Below, piece by piece: positions 25,754 through 34,678 of a stretch of 64,000 nt of DNA. Source of the DNA: Corynebacterium humireducens NBRC 106098 = DSM 45392 (GTDB lineage: Bacteria > Actinomycetota > Actinomycetes > Mycobacteriales > Mycobacteriaceae); assembly GCF_000819445.1 (NCBI RefSeq), contig NZ_CP005286.1, positions 1,922,001 to 1,986,000 of the forward strand, read 5' to 3'. Every line of letters begins with the position of its first letter. Position 1 is the first letter of the stretch. Position numbers and translations under genes: made by a program. Under the pieces are notes generated by a model, which made no database searches, had not been told where the DNA came from, and saw only the letters and a list, made by a program, of their open reading frames with translations.

Positions 25754-28300
25754 ATGAAGACCACACCCGCTCTCCGTCTGCTGGCGGCCACCGCCACCAC
25801 GGCCCTCGCCGTCGGCCTCGCCGCCCCGGGCACCGCCCAGGACCTGTCACCGCGTGCGCAGGACAGTCTCGACGACTTCGGCTCCTGCCTGGCGACCACC
25901 AAGAGGGCCGACATCCTCTTCGTCCTCGACGAGTCCGGTTCCCTCTCCGGGCAGGGGGCGACCGCGCCCACCGACCCGGAGCACGTCCGCGTGGAGGCCA
26001 CCCGGGACCTCGTCCGGCAGTTCCAGACCCTGGCCGAGGACCTCGACGCCGACATCAACGTCAAACTCGCCGGCTTCGGCCAGCACTACCGCTCCGACCC
26101 GGCCGTGTACGGCGGGTGGACGTCGGTGCAGGGGGGCGTCGAGAAGCTGTCGTCCCAGATCGACGGTTTCCGGGACCGCGCCAACGACGGGTACACCACC
26201 TACGGGGCAGCCTTCGACGGCATGCTCCAGGAGTTCGCCCGCCACTCCGACGCCGGCGCCTGCAAGGCCACCCTGTTCTTCACCGACGGCATGCTCACCG
26301 TGGAGGGCCCGCCCGAGGCGGACGCCGCCGCCCGCGCCGCCGTGTGCGCGGAGGGCAGCCCCGTCGGCATGCTGCGCCGCGCCGACATCCGGCTCTTCTC
26401 CGTCGGCCTGATCCCCACCGACTCCGACACCCCCGAGGAGCTGCTGCGCAACATCTCCGAGGAGGACAGCTGCGTCCCTGGCACCACCGCGAACGGCGCC
26501 TTCTTCAACGCCGGCACAGACGCCGCCGCCCTGTTCTCCGCGTTCCGCAACATCATCCCGGCACCGGGTTCGGCGGGCGCCACGCAGGGCATCCACGAGC
26601 CCTTCCCCTTTGTGCTGGACGACACCGTCGCCCCGGTCCGCATCTCCGCGCAGCCGACCTCGCGTTTCGACGCCGCCACCATCACCCCCGTCCTCACCGC
26701 CCCGGACGGGCAGACCCTCGACCTCGTCCCGGGTGAGCACCAGCTCGGGGACACCACCGTCACCGTCACCGGCGTCGACAGCCTGCCCGGCATGTTCGAC
26801 GGCACGATGACCCTCAACGACGGCGGCACCTGGGCGGGCCGGTGGCAGCTGGGTTACCGCGTCGACGGCGACGCCCCCGGCGACTACGCCGCCTCCGTCC
26901 AGATCTCCCCCGGCCTGCACCTGCGGGTCGCGGAACTCGCCGAGGGCGGCCACACCGGCCTGGCCAGCACCGATCATCTGCACGTCAGCCTCCTGCGCGC
27001 CAGCGGGGAACAGGCCGTCCTGGCGGGCACCGCCGACCTCACCGCCGTGCTCACCGCCCCCGACGGCACCGAGACCGTCCTCGGTGCCCCGCAGTCCATC
27101 GCCGGGGGCACGGCCGTCGTGCCGCTCGACGCCGTCGACCGTCCCCTCACCGGGGAGCTGACGCTGCGCGCCGACATCACCACCCAGGGCGTCGACGACG
27201 CCCCCGGCACCCCCCTCACCCCGATCCAGGTGACCCACGGCATCACCGTCACCCCGGTGAACATGCCGCGCATCCCGGGAGAGATCAACGTCGACCTCGA
27301 GGAACGCGACACCACCTTCACCATCCCGGTCTCCGGGCCGGGTGCGGTGTGGATCGAGGAGGGCGAACTCGCCGGCGGCGACTCCCTGCTGCCCGCCGGC
27401 GTCGACAGCCTGCAGCTGAGCTCCCCGCACAACTCCGCCGCGACGGCCCTGCAGCTCGCGGAGGGCGAGTCCGGGGAGCTGGAGGTCACCGTCTCCACGC
27501 CCGCGCTTGCCGACGGCCCCGTGTCCCTCCTCCCCATCCTCCACCTGATCTCCGCGGAGGGCGACGCCGACGAGGCCGTCTCCGTGCCCCTCAACGGCTC
27601 CATGCGCGCCCCGGTCAGCGCCCCGGTCTTCGGCCTCGCCCTCGGCCTGGCGCTGCTGCTGGCCCTGCTCATCCCGCTGGGCCTGCTCTACCTGCTCAAG
27701 TACTTGACCGGCACCATCCCGCGGAACCCCGGCCTGCACGCCCTGGCCGTCCCGGTGCAGACGGAGAACGGCCGCCTCCTGCGCACCGACACCGGCGGCG
27801 ACTTCCGGGTCACCTACGACGAGATCATCAACTCCACCCCCCGACTCGTCCACAACGGCCGCTCCCTCACTGCGGCGGGCCGCCCCCTGCAGGTCGCGCT
27901 CGGCTGGAACCCCTTCGGCCCCGCCCGCGTCAGCCTCCCCGGCGCCGCGGTCACCGACCGGGGGGACACCACCCTGCCGCTCGCGGTGCACAACCACTGG
28001 TACGCGGAGGCGACCCCCGGCGCAGCGGACCACGGGCACATCATCCTGCTCGTCGACGAGTTCATCACCCGCGACAAGCTCGACGCCCTGGTCTCCGAGA
28101 TCGCCGCCGAGGGACCCGACCGTCTACGGCGGGCGCTCGACCTCACCGACGAGGAGCCCCCGGCACCGGACACCCCGACCTCCCCCACCACCCCGACCGG
28201 TGAGGGGTGGGGCGCCCCCTCCCCCACCCGCGACACCGGCTGGGGACCGGACACCGGTCAGGCCCCCGGCTGGGGCCCACCCACCGGCCACACCCCCTAA
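25754..28300 (+). CDS. Exported vWA-domain protein with transmembrane helix and GWG-rich cytoplasmic tail
   Basis: 848 residues. A signal peptide (1 to about 29) is followed by a von Willebrand factor A domain (about 50-270) with a complete MIDAS start DESGS (D59, S61, S63), GYTTYGAAF and FFTDGML. A large beta-rich extracellular part (about 290-610) follows, then one strong membrane helix (about 622-648). The cytoplasmic part carries a small domain and ends in a low-complexity tail with GWG repeats (GEGWGAP, DTGWGPD, APGWGPP). Likely an outward-facing, metal-dependent adhesion or sensing module that signals inward to the tubulin-like and GTPase partners. AAGGA-type ribosome site before the ATG. 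Confidence 0.78.
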   Translation: MKTTPALRLLAATATTALAVGLAAPGTAQDLSPRAQDSLDDFGSCLATTKRADILFVLDESGSLSGQGATAPTDPEHVRVEATRDLVRQFQTLAEDLDADINVKLAGFGQHYRSDPAVYGGWTSVQGGVEKLSSQIDGFRDRANDGYTTYGAAFDGMLQEFARHSDAGACKATLFFTDGMLTVEGPPEADAAARAAVCAEGSPVGMLRRADIRLFSVGLIPTDSDTPEELLRNISEEDSCVPGTTANGAFFNAGTDAAALFSAFRNIIPAPGSAGATQGIHEPFPFVLDDTVAPVRISAQPTSRFDAATITPVLTAPDGQTLDLVPGEHQLGDTTVTVTGVDSLPGMFDGTMTLNDGGTWAGRWQLGYRVDGDAPGDYAASVQISPGLHLRVAELAEGGHTGLASTDHLHVSLLRASGEQAVLAGTADLTAVLTAPDGTETVLGAPQSIAGGTAVVPLDAVDRPLTGELTLRADITTQGVDDAPGTPLTPIQVTHGITVTPVNMPRIPGEINVDLEERDTTFTIPVSGPGAVWIEEGELAGGDSLLPAGVDSLQLSSPHNSAATALQLAEGESGELEVTVSTPALADGPVSLLPILHLISAEGDADEAVSVPLNGSMRAPVSAPVFGLALGLALLLALLIPLGLLYLLKYLTGTIPRNPGLHALAVPVQTENGRLLRTDTGGDFRVTYDEIINSTPRLVHNGRSLTAAGRPLQVALGWNPFGPARVSLPGAAVTDRGDTTLPLAVHNHWYAEATPGAADHGHIILLVDEFITRDKLDALVSEIAAEGPDRLRRALDLTDEEPPAPDTPTSPTTPTGEGWGAPSPTRDTGWGPDTGQAPGWGPPTGHTP

Positions 28301-28330
28301 CACACACGAACAACGAGAAGAGGATCCACG

Positions 28331-31300
28331 TTGAAGAAGTTCCTGGTAGTCGGATGTGGCGGTTCCGGAGCCAAAACACAGGCCTACATGATGGACCAGC
28401 TCAAGGCGATGCTGCGCAGCGTCGACCCGAGCATCACGCGTCTGCCGAAGGCCTGGCAGTTCGTCACCATCGACGTCGCCGGACAGCCCGAACCGGGCCC
28501 CTCCGGCCTGGCCAACGTCCCGGAGAACGGCGGACGCTACATCAGCATCGGCTCGGACCAGCAGTACGCCACCTTCGACGCCGGCGTCTCCGCCAGCCTG
28601 GGTGCCAAGGGGGCCCTCGGTGAGATCGCCACGTGGGCGCCGCGCCAGCCGGAGCGCATCACCACCCCGATCTCGGACGGTGCGGGCCAGTACCGCGGTC
28701 TCGGCCGCATGCTCACCATCAACTCCCTGCGCAAGATCCGCTCCGGCCTCAACCAGGCCCTCTCGGAGCTCTTCGACGCCGACACCGACTCCGAGATCAA
28801 CGCCCTGAGCGAGAAGCTCACGGGACGTCGGCAGGATCTGTCGGCCTCCACCCCGATCATCCTGGTCCTGTCCTCCATGGCCGGTGGTGCCGGTGCCTCG
28901 ATGTTCGTGGACGTCTGCCGCGCGCTGTCCACCCTGCCCAACGGTGACCCGAAGAACACCGCCGTGTTCATGTACACCCCCGAGATCTTCGAGACCCTCG
29001 CCGACTCCGCCGTCGTGGGCACCTGGCCGAACTCGCTGGCCATGTTCGGTGAGGCACTCGCCGCCCAGACGGGCGCCGCCACCGCCAGCGACCAGGCCCT
29101 CTTCCGCGCCGCCGGCATCGAGTCGCTCGGCAGCCACCAGACCTTCGCCCGCCTCTTCCCGCTGGGTGCCCGGATGGGCGCGCAGGGCACCGTCTTCGGC
29201 GACGGCACCCCGGACACCATCTACCGGGGCGTCGGCCGCGCCCTCGCCGCGCTCATGGCCTCCGAGGAGGCGTCGAACTCCTTCGCCTCCTACCTGCTGG
29301 CGAACACCGGTTCCCCGGACGCCGACCGTTCCTTCCTCGGCTGGGGCGACCGGGAGAAGCTGCCGTGGGACGTCATGCCCTGGGCCACCTGGGGCTACGC
29401 CCAGCTGAGCATGGGCCGTGACCGTTACGCCGAGTACTCCGCGCAGCGCCTGGCGAAGACCGCCTTCGAGCGTCTGCTCCGCGGGCACCTCGACCCCGCC
29501 AACCCGGCCACCGGTGAGGAGCAGCTCCAGGCCCGCCTCGCCGAGCGCTTCCCCCGGATCCTCACCCGCCTGCAGCTGGACCCCCGCTTCGGCCAGGCCA
29601 CCCCGAACAGCGACAACCTGCGGGGGTGGCTGGCCCAGGTCTTCGAGAAGTACGGCAACCCGGCCACCGTCTCGGCGTCCGCCCTGGTGCACAAGAGCCT
29701 GCCCAACCACGAGGGCATGAAGTCCCAGGACTTCGCGCAGCTCATCCGCGCCCGCCTCGCCGACCCCCGCCTCAACGAGACCGTCTCCGCCCAGCTCTCC
29801 GACGCCGCCTACGCCGCCGTCCACGAGTTCGCCGACGCCCTGACCGATGCCCTCATCAGCATGTCCGAGGACGAGCTCGCCGCCCACGGCGTGCCCTACC
29901 TGGAGGCCGTGCTCGGGCACCTGCGGGACCTCTACACCCAGCGGGTCATCCAGCCGATGCAGACCCTGCTCAACGAGAACCGCGGCCGCACGGCCCTGGC
30001 CACCCCGCAGGGGCTGGACCAGTACCTCTCCCCGCTCAGCGGCCGCGGCAACGTCACCCAGGTGGGCAAGCTCCTCGACGACATCGCCGCCCTGTACCGC
30101 CCGCAGCTCTTCGACTACTTCCTCGTCAGAGTCGCCGCGAAGCTGGAGCCCGTCCTGGAGGACTTCGTCCGCACGGTGATCGGCCGTCTGGACAAGGAAC
30201 TGCGTTCCGCGCACACCACCCTCGAGCTGGCGGACAGCAGCGCCCGGGCACGCACCAACCTCGCCGACGTCGCCACGAATGAGCCGGTCGCCTGGCCGAA
30301 CGACAACGACGAGCGCATCGCCGACCGTTTCAAGGGCTCGCAGAACGAGATCCTCATCACCGAGGTCGAGTCCTTCCCACGCGACTACGAGGCGCACCTC
30401 CTGCAGACCATCCAGGTCGACGACCCGGGTGTCTTCGACTACCGGGAGGCCACGAAGGTGGCGGCCCGGGCGGTGATCGTCGGCAAGTGGAACACGCAGG
30501 CCGCGGAGAGGGCTCCCGCCGACACCCTGGCCCCGCGCCCGGTGGAGGGCCGGACCGGCGGCAACCGGGCCGGCTGGATCTCCAAGCACCTCCTCAAGTC
30601 CCCCACGGGTGGTGAGATCCGGGAGTCCCGCCCCGCCCAGTTCCGGGCCCGCATCCGCCCGGCCGACCTCCTGGAGCGCTCCCGCGCCTGGATCGCCCGC
30701 CCGAACGACCACTTCTCCAACTTCATCTCCGCTGACCTGCGCAGCTACATGACCGAGTCGACGATCAACGACATCGAGGCGAACAACCGGATGACGCGCC
30801 TGCGGGCCGCCTTCAACGAGGCGCTCAGCCAGGCCCGCCCGCTCGCCGCCGTCGACGCCAACCTGGTCTCCACGATCCACAACCGCCCCGACCTCTCGCG
30901 GTTCACCTTCTCCGAGATCCCGCTCAAGGACACCCGCGCGGGCGACGCCCTCAAGGAGATCCTCGACGCCAAGACCAACCTCGACGACACCACGCTCGGT
31001 GAGTTCAGCAAGGTCCTCAGCCTCGGTGAGAAGGTCCGCCACATCGACGTGTTCGGCTCCTACCCGAACTACTCGCCGCTGGTCTTCAGCTCCCTGCTCG
31101 CCCCGATCTCCCGGGCGTGGGCCAGCCGCAAGGGTCAGGAGGGCTTCTGGACGCTGCGTCGTTCCCGCCCCCTGCCGGCCGCACTGCCGCTGTCTGACGA
31201 CGAGCGACGCGCCATGGTCGCCGGCTGGATCATCGGCGTCACCACCGGCCAGATCCACATCTCGAACCCGAACACCCCGCAGGCGGCCGCCCACATCTTC

Positions 31301-31960
31301 GACCGGGACTCCCAGACCTGGGTCGACTTCCCGTCGCCGATGCTCACCCCGCCTTCCGCCATGCAGGCCGCCATCGACTGGATGCCCGCCGTCATCGAGT
31401 CCGTGCTGCTGGCCTACGCCAACGTCGCGCTCAGCGACTCACAGGGTCGCCAGGGCAGCTCCCTGCGCCCGTACCACCTCCTGCGTGGCATCTACGACGA
31501 CAACCCCTCCGGCCCGACCACCGGTGGAGTGGTCAACCACCCGGTCGTCTCCCACCTGGCGGAGTTCCTCCGCACGGGTGAGCGTCCCTCGCAGCAGGCC
31601 CTGGGCGCGGACATCGACGAGCGCCACGGGCTGCTGCGTGAGGCCCTCCTCCGCTCGCACAGCAACGCGCAGACCTTCGTGGCCGACAACCGCTCCGTGC
31701 TCCCCGGTTCGCAGACCGAGGAGAAGCCGTGGGCCACGGTCACCAGCCGTGAGTACGCCAAGAAGATGCCCCTCTACCGCGACCTGGCCCCTGATGTCAT
31801 CGCGGTCACCGAGGACCTGCTCGGCCGCCTCGAGGAGGCCCGACAGCAGGCGGAGGCCCCGGTCGGCTTCGATCCCTTCCCGGGCGCGGTCCAGCCTGAC
31901 CCGACCCGCCAGGCGTCCAGCGGCCCACAGCTGCCCGACTTCGGTGGGGGTCTGATCTGA
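28331..31960 (+). CDS. Large tubulin-like protein (Tubulin_2 type)
   Basis: 1209 residues from a TTG behind AGAAGAGGA. The N-terminus FLVVGCGGSGAKT (4-16) is a nucleotide-binding loop. LSSMAGGAGASMFVDV (180-195) has the place and form of the tubulin/FtsZ GGGTGTG signature (here AGGAGAS, 184-190). Residues 200-350 continue the tubulin-like part; beyond that come ~850 residues of helical sequence I do not recognise, with a short Pro-rich end. It is not FtsZ: too long and with a divergent signature. Expected to bind GTP/ATP and perhaps polymerise. Its stop overlaps the next start (TGATG). Confidence 0.75.
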   Translation: MKKFLVVGCGGSGAKTQAYMMDQLKAMLRSVDPSITRLPKAWQFVTIDVAGQPEPGPSGLANVPENGGRYISIGSDQQYATFDAGVSASLGAKGALGEIATWAPRQPERITTPISDGAGQYRGLGRMLTINSLRKIRSGLNQALSELFDADTDSEINALSEKLTGRRQDLSASTPIILVLSSMAGGAGASMFVDVCRALSTLPNGDPKNTAVFMYTPEIFETLADSAVVGTWPNSLAMFGEALAAQTGAATASDQALFRAAGIESLGSHQTFARLFPLGARMGAQGTVFGDGTPDTIYRGVGRALAALMASEEASNSFASYLLANTGSPDADRSFLGWGDREKLPWDVMPWATWGYAQLSMGRDRYAEYSAQRLAKTAFERLLRGHLDPANPATGEEQLQARLAERFPRILTRLQLDPRFGQATPNSDNLRGWLAQVFEKYGNPATVSASALVHKSLPNHEGMKSQDFAQLIRARLADPRLNETVSAQLSDAAYAAVHEFADALTDALISMSEDELAAHGVPYLEAVLGHLRDLYTQRVIQPMQTLLNENRGRTALATPQGLDQYLSPLSGRGNVTQVGKLLDDIAALYRPQLFDYFLVRVAAKLEPVLEDFVRTVIGRLDKELRSAHTTLELADSSARARTNLADVATNEPVAWPNDNDERIADRFKGSQNEILITEVESFPRDYEAHLLQTIQVDDPGVFDYREATKVAARAVIVGKWNTQAAERAPADTLAPRPVEGRTGGNRAGWISKHLLKSPTGGEIRESRPAQFRARIRPADLLERSRAWIARPNDHFSNFISADLRSYMTESTINDIEANNRMTRLRAAFNEALSQARPLAAVDANLVSTIHNRPDLSRFTFSEIPLKDTRAGDALKEILDAKTNLDDTTLGEFSKVLSLGEKVRHIDVFGSYPNYSPLVFSSLLAPISRAWASRKGQEGFWTLRRSRPLPAALPLSDDERRAMVAGWIIGVTTGQIHISNPNTPQAAAHIFDRDSQTWVDFPSPMLTPPSAMQAAIDWMPAVIESVLLAYANVALSDSQGRQGSSLRPYHLLRGIYDDNPSGPTTGGVVNHPVVSHLAEFLRTGERPSQQALGADIDERHGLLREALLRSHSNAQTFVADNRSVLPGSQTEEKPWATVTSREYAKKMPLYRDLAPDVIAVTEDLLGRLEEARQQAEAPVGFDPFPGAVQPDPTRQASSGPQLPDFGGGLI

Positions 31961-34665
31961 TGCTGCCCAACGTGATGTTCTTCGGTTCGGGGGCGATCTC
32001 CGACCAGATCCGCGCCCGACTGCAGGATCTGGCCGCGATGTCGCTCATCCGCTCCTTCGCGTGGGTGGATCCGCGCCTGGGAGCCGACCGCCCGGCCGTC
32101 CGCCTGTGCCGCCCCGACGGTTCCCTCCTGTCGGTCGTCACCCTCGACGAGGCCCTGCGGGACCTCGACGGCAACATCCTCCTCGTCGCCCTGGACCCGC
32201 TGAGTCGGGACTCCGCGACGGAGTTCGACATGTCCGCCGTACAGCGGTGGACCACCGCGATCGACGCCCGCGTGCCCGGCACGAACCCGCGCGTGCGGGT
32301 CCTGCTGCCGCGCCTGCCGCTGGACACCCTCGTCCCCGCCCCGGAGATGGGCTGGTCGACGGTGGCGATCGCGCCCGAGGACTCCGACGCCCCGACCTCG
32401 TCGGTCACCCCGGTCAACCGTGCCGACGACCCCCACGCCGTCGCCGAGCTGGCGGCCGCCACCCTGGCGACTCTCACCGGCCTGTGGCGTTCCGCCGAGC
32501 ACGCGCCGCTTCTCGACGCCCACGGCCGCGCCGTCTCCACCGGCGACGAGCACACGTTCCGCCTGGTGCGCGCCTACCACCGCACGATCGACGCCTCCGA
32601 GATCGAGTCGCAGGTCCGCGAGCAGGTCTTCGACGTCACCGGCCAGCTGCCGCTGCCGATGGTCGAGGACGGCCGCCAGGCGGTGCGCATGCCCGACCCG
32701 GCGGTCACCGGCGGGCAGGCCGCGGACGCTCTCATCAACCGCTACCGCGACTCCCTCCTCACCCCGCCCCGACAGCTGCAGACCGCCGAGACCCTCCGCC
32801 CCTCCGCCTGGGCGGCGCTGAGGAAGTTCCTCGGGGAGTTCTTCCGGGCGTCGGTGGGCACCCCGAAGGACTGGAAGCACGCGCAGGGGCACGCCCTCAA
32901 CGCGGCGATCGCCAAGGCCGTGCAGAACACCCTGTACGGGCAGGGCGCCTCCGTCGACATCGTGTGCGGCACCTACCGCGGACGTTTCAACGACCCGGGG
33001 CTCTTCGAGCTCACCTCCGCCACCGCCGACCTCAAGCGGGACGCCCGCAGCCGCGGCCTCAACATCGAGGACCCGCCGAGCCTCCCGGACCTGTGGAACG
33101 GCTACCGTCGCGTCGCGCTCATGCTCGTCGACGGCACCAACTACCTCGGTGACACCTTCGACGCCCCCCGCGACAACCAGCACAACCCGGCGATCGTGGA
33201 ACAGGGCTGGATGTCGGTGCCGGACCCCGCCGACCGTTTCGAGGGCTACCACCCGCAGCTCACGGACATCCTCGGTCTGCAGCCCGCCGACGCCGTCATC
33301 AGCCCCTACGACTCCCACCATGCGCGCGTGTACAGCGAGGGACTGGATTTCGCGGTGACGCAGACCTCGGACCGTAACGTCCTGGCCCTGCGCGACCGCT
33401 TCCGGGAGTGGTCCGAGCGCATGTCGACGTCCTTCGCATGGCAGACCGGCGAACGCCTCATGCAGATGCTGGGGCAGGCCCAGCAGAACGCACACAAGTG
33501 GCGCGACGTGCACCAGGGGATCAGCTCCGCCCTCCGGGGCTACGAGGGCCGCGACTACGATTCGGAGAACCGCCGCCTCACCCGTGTGCTGCGTCTGTTC
33601 ACCGCCCTGTGGGTGCTGCTCATGATCCTCATCGGCTACCTCACCCTGAGCCACTACCAGCCGAAGTACCGGTTCGCGGACTGGATGACGGGCATCGACT
33701 GGCGCTGGGCACTGCTGTCGGTGTTCCTCACGACGGTGGTCATCATGGGCACCCAGATGTTCATCTTCGCCCGCGCCCGCCGGGGGATCCTCGACGACCT
33801 CAACCAGATGCGTCTCCTGGTGGCCAACGAGGAGATCTCCCGTCTCAACTCCAACGCCGCCGTCAACGACGTCGAACGTCTCGCGCAGTCGTACCACCAG
33901 TTCCTGTCCTGGTCGACGCTGCTCGGCAAGGCCATCGCGCAGCCGCTGGGACGTGTGGACCACGACCACGGCGCCGTCACCATCCCGACGTCCGGCCTGC
34001 CCCGCACCACCCGCCTGGGACGGGCGGTCCTGCCGCCGGAGGAACTGCAGCGGATGGTCAATGACCTGCGCCATGCCGTCTTCCCCCGCGACTGGGCGGA
34101 CCGCGCCCTCAACCAGCTTGTCGACGACGCTGCCCGGGAACTCCAGCACGTCGACGGCACCCGCATCGCCTCGGTCAACGAGCTGCACGGGCAGGCGGGC
34201 ACCGGCTCCCGTTCCGCGCTGGACAAGCTGTCCTCCCTCGTCGCGTCGGGGGCGGCGGACGACCGCAGCCACTCCGACGAGGCGTGGGCGGAGGCCATCA
34301 GCAGCCACGGCATGGCCTCCCGTTTCGATCAGCGTGACATCGCCATCGAGATGTACCGCGACGGCGACCGCGTCACCGTCTCCCGGGACGCCTTCCGCGC
34401 CGACCTGACCGCGACGAACGGCATCCCGCACTTCTCCAACCGTTCCCTCAACTACGAGGGCGTCAACGCCGGCGCCACCGCGGTGGACCCCGCGATCGGC
34501 GGCGTCCTCCACTCCCCCGCCGACACCCGCGCCGCCGGCACCCTGACCAGTTCGGTCAGTGTCATCCAGTACGGCAACTTCACCCGCCTGGAGAACCTGT
34601 CCGCGAGGACCACCCCGGGCCCGCAGGACGACACCACGACCCCCGACTGGGACTCCCTGATCTAG
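31960..34665 (+). CDS. Two-helix membrane protein with Rossmann-like N-terminus
   Basis: 901 residues; ATG overlaps the previous stop by one base. The N-terminus MLPNVMFFGSGAISDQIRARL and later ILLVALDPLSRDSA resemble a Rossmann-type fold, though no full GxGxxG is present. A long soluble middle has several conserved-looking WNGYR and DGTNYLG stretches. Two membrane helices are at about 546-568 and 583-606 with a short loop, so both large parts face the same side, probably the cytoplasm. Family unknown. It may anchor the tubulin-like polymer to the membrane; that is inference. Confidence 0.65.
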   Translation: MLPNVMFFGSGAISDQIRARLQDLAAMSLIRSFAWVDPRLGADRPAVRLCRPDGSLLSVVTLDEALRDLDGNILLVALDPLSRDSATEFDMSAVQRWTTAIDARVPGTNPRVRVLLPRLPLDTLVPAPEMGWSTVAIAPEDSDAPTSSVTPVNRADDPHAVAELAAATLATLTGLWRSAEHAPLLDAHGRAVSTGDEHTFRLVRAYHRTIDASEIESQVREQVFDVTGQLPLPMVEDGRQAVRMPDPAVTGGQAADALINRYRDSLLTPPRQLQTAETLRPSAWAALRKFLGEFFRASVGTPKDWKHAQGHALNAAIAKAVQNTLYGQGASVDIVCGTYRGRFNDPGLFELTSATADLKRDARSRGLNIEDPPSLPDLWNGYRRVALMLVDGTNYLGDTFDAPRDNQHNPAIVEQGWMSVPDPADRFEGYHPQLTDILGLQPADAVISPYDSHHARVYSEGLDFAVTQTSDRNVLALRDRFREWSERMSTSFAWQTGERLMQMLGQAQQNAHKWRDVHQGISSALRGYEGRDYDSENRRLTRVLRLFTALWVLLMILIGYLTLSHYQPKYRFADWMTGIDWRWALLSVFLTTVVIMGTQMFIFARARRGILDDLNQMRLLVANEEISRLNSNAAVNDVERLAQSYHQFLSWSTLLGKAIAQPLGRVDHDHGAVTIPTSGLPRTTRLGRAVLPPEELQRMVNDLRHAVFPRDWADRALNQLVDDAARELQHVDGTRIASVNELHGQAGTGSRSALDKLSSLVASGAADDRSHSDEAWAEAISSHGMASRFDQRDIAIEMYRDGDRVTVSRDAFRADLTATNGIPHFSNRSLNYEGVNAGATAVDPAIGGVLHSPADTRAAGTLTSSVSVIQYGNFTRLENLSARTTPGPQDDTTTPDWDSLI
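32508..32520 (+). repeat. GCTTCTCGACGCC word
   Basis: Exact copy, read as Leu-Leu-Asp-Ala after CCG. Confidence 0.7.
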
Positions 34666-34678
34666 GACCACATCCACC

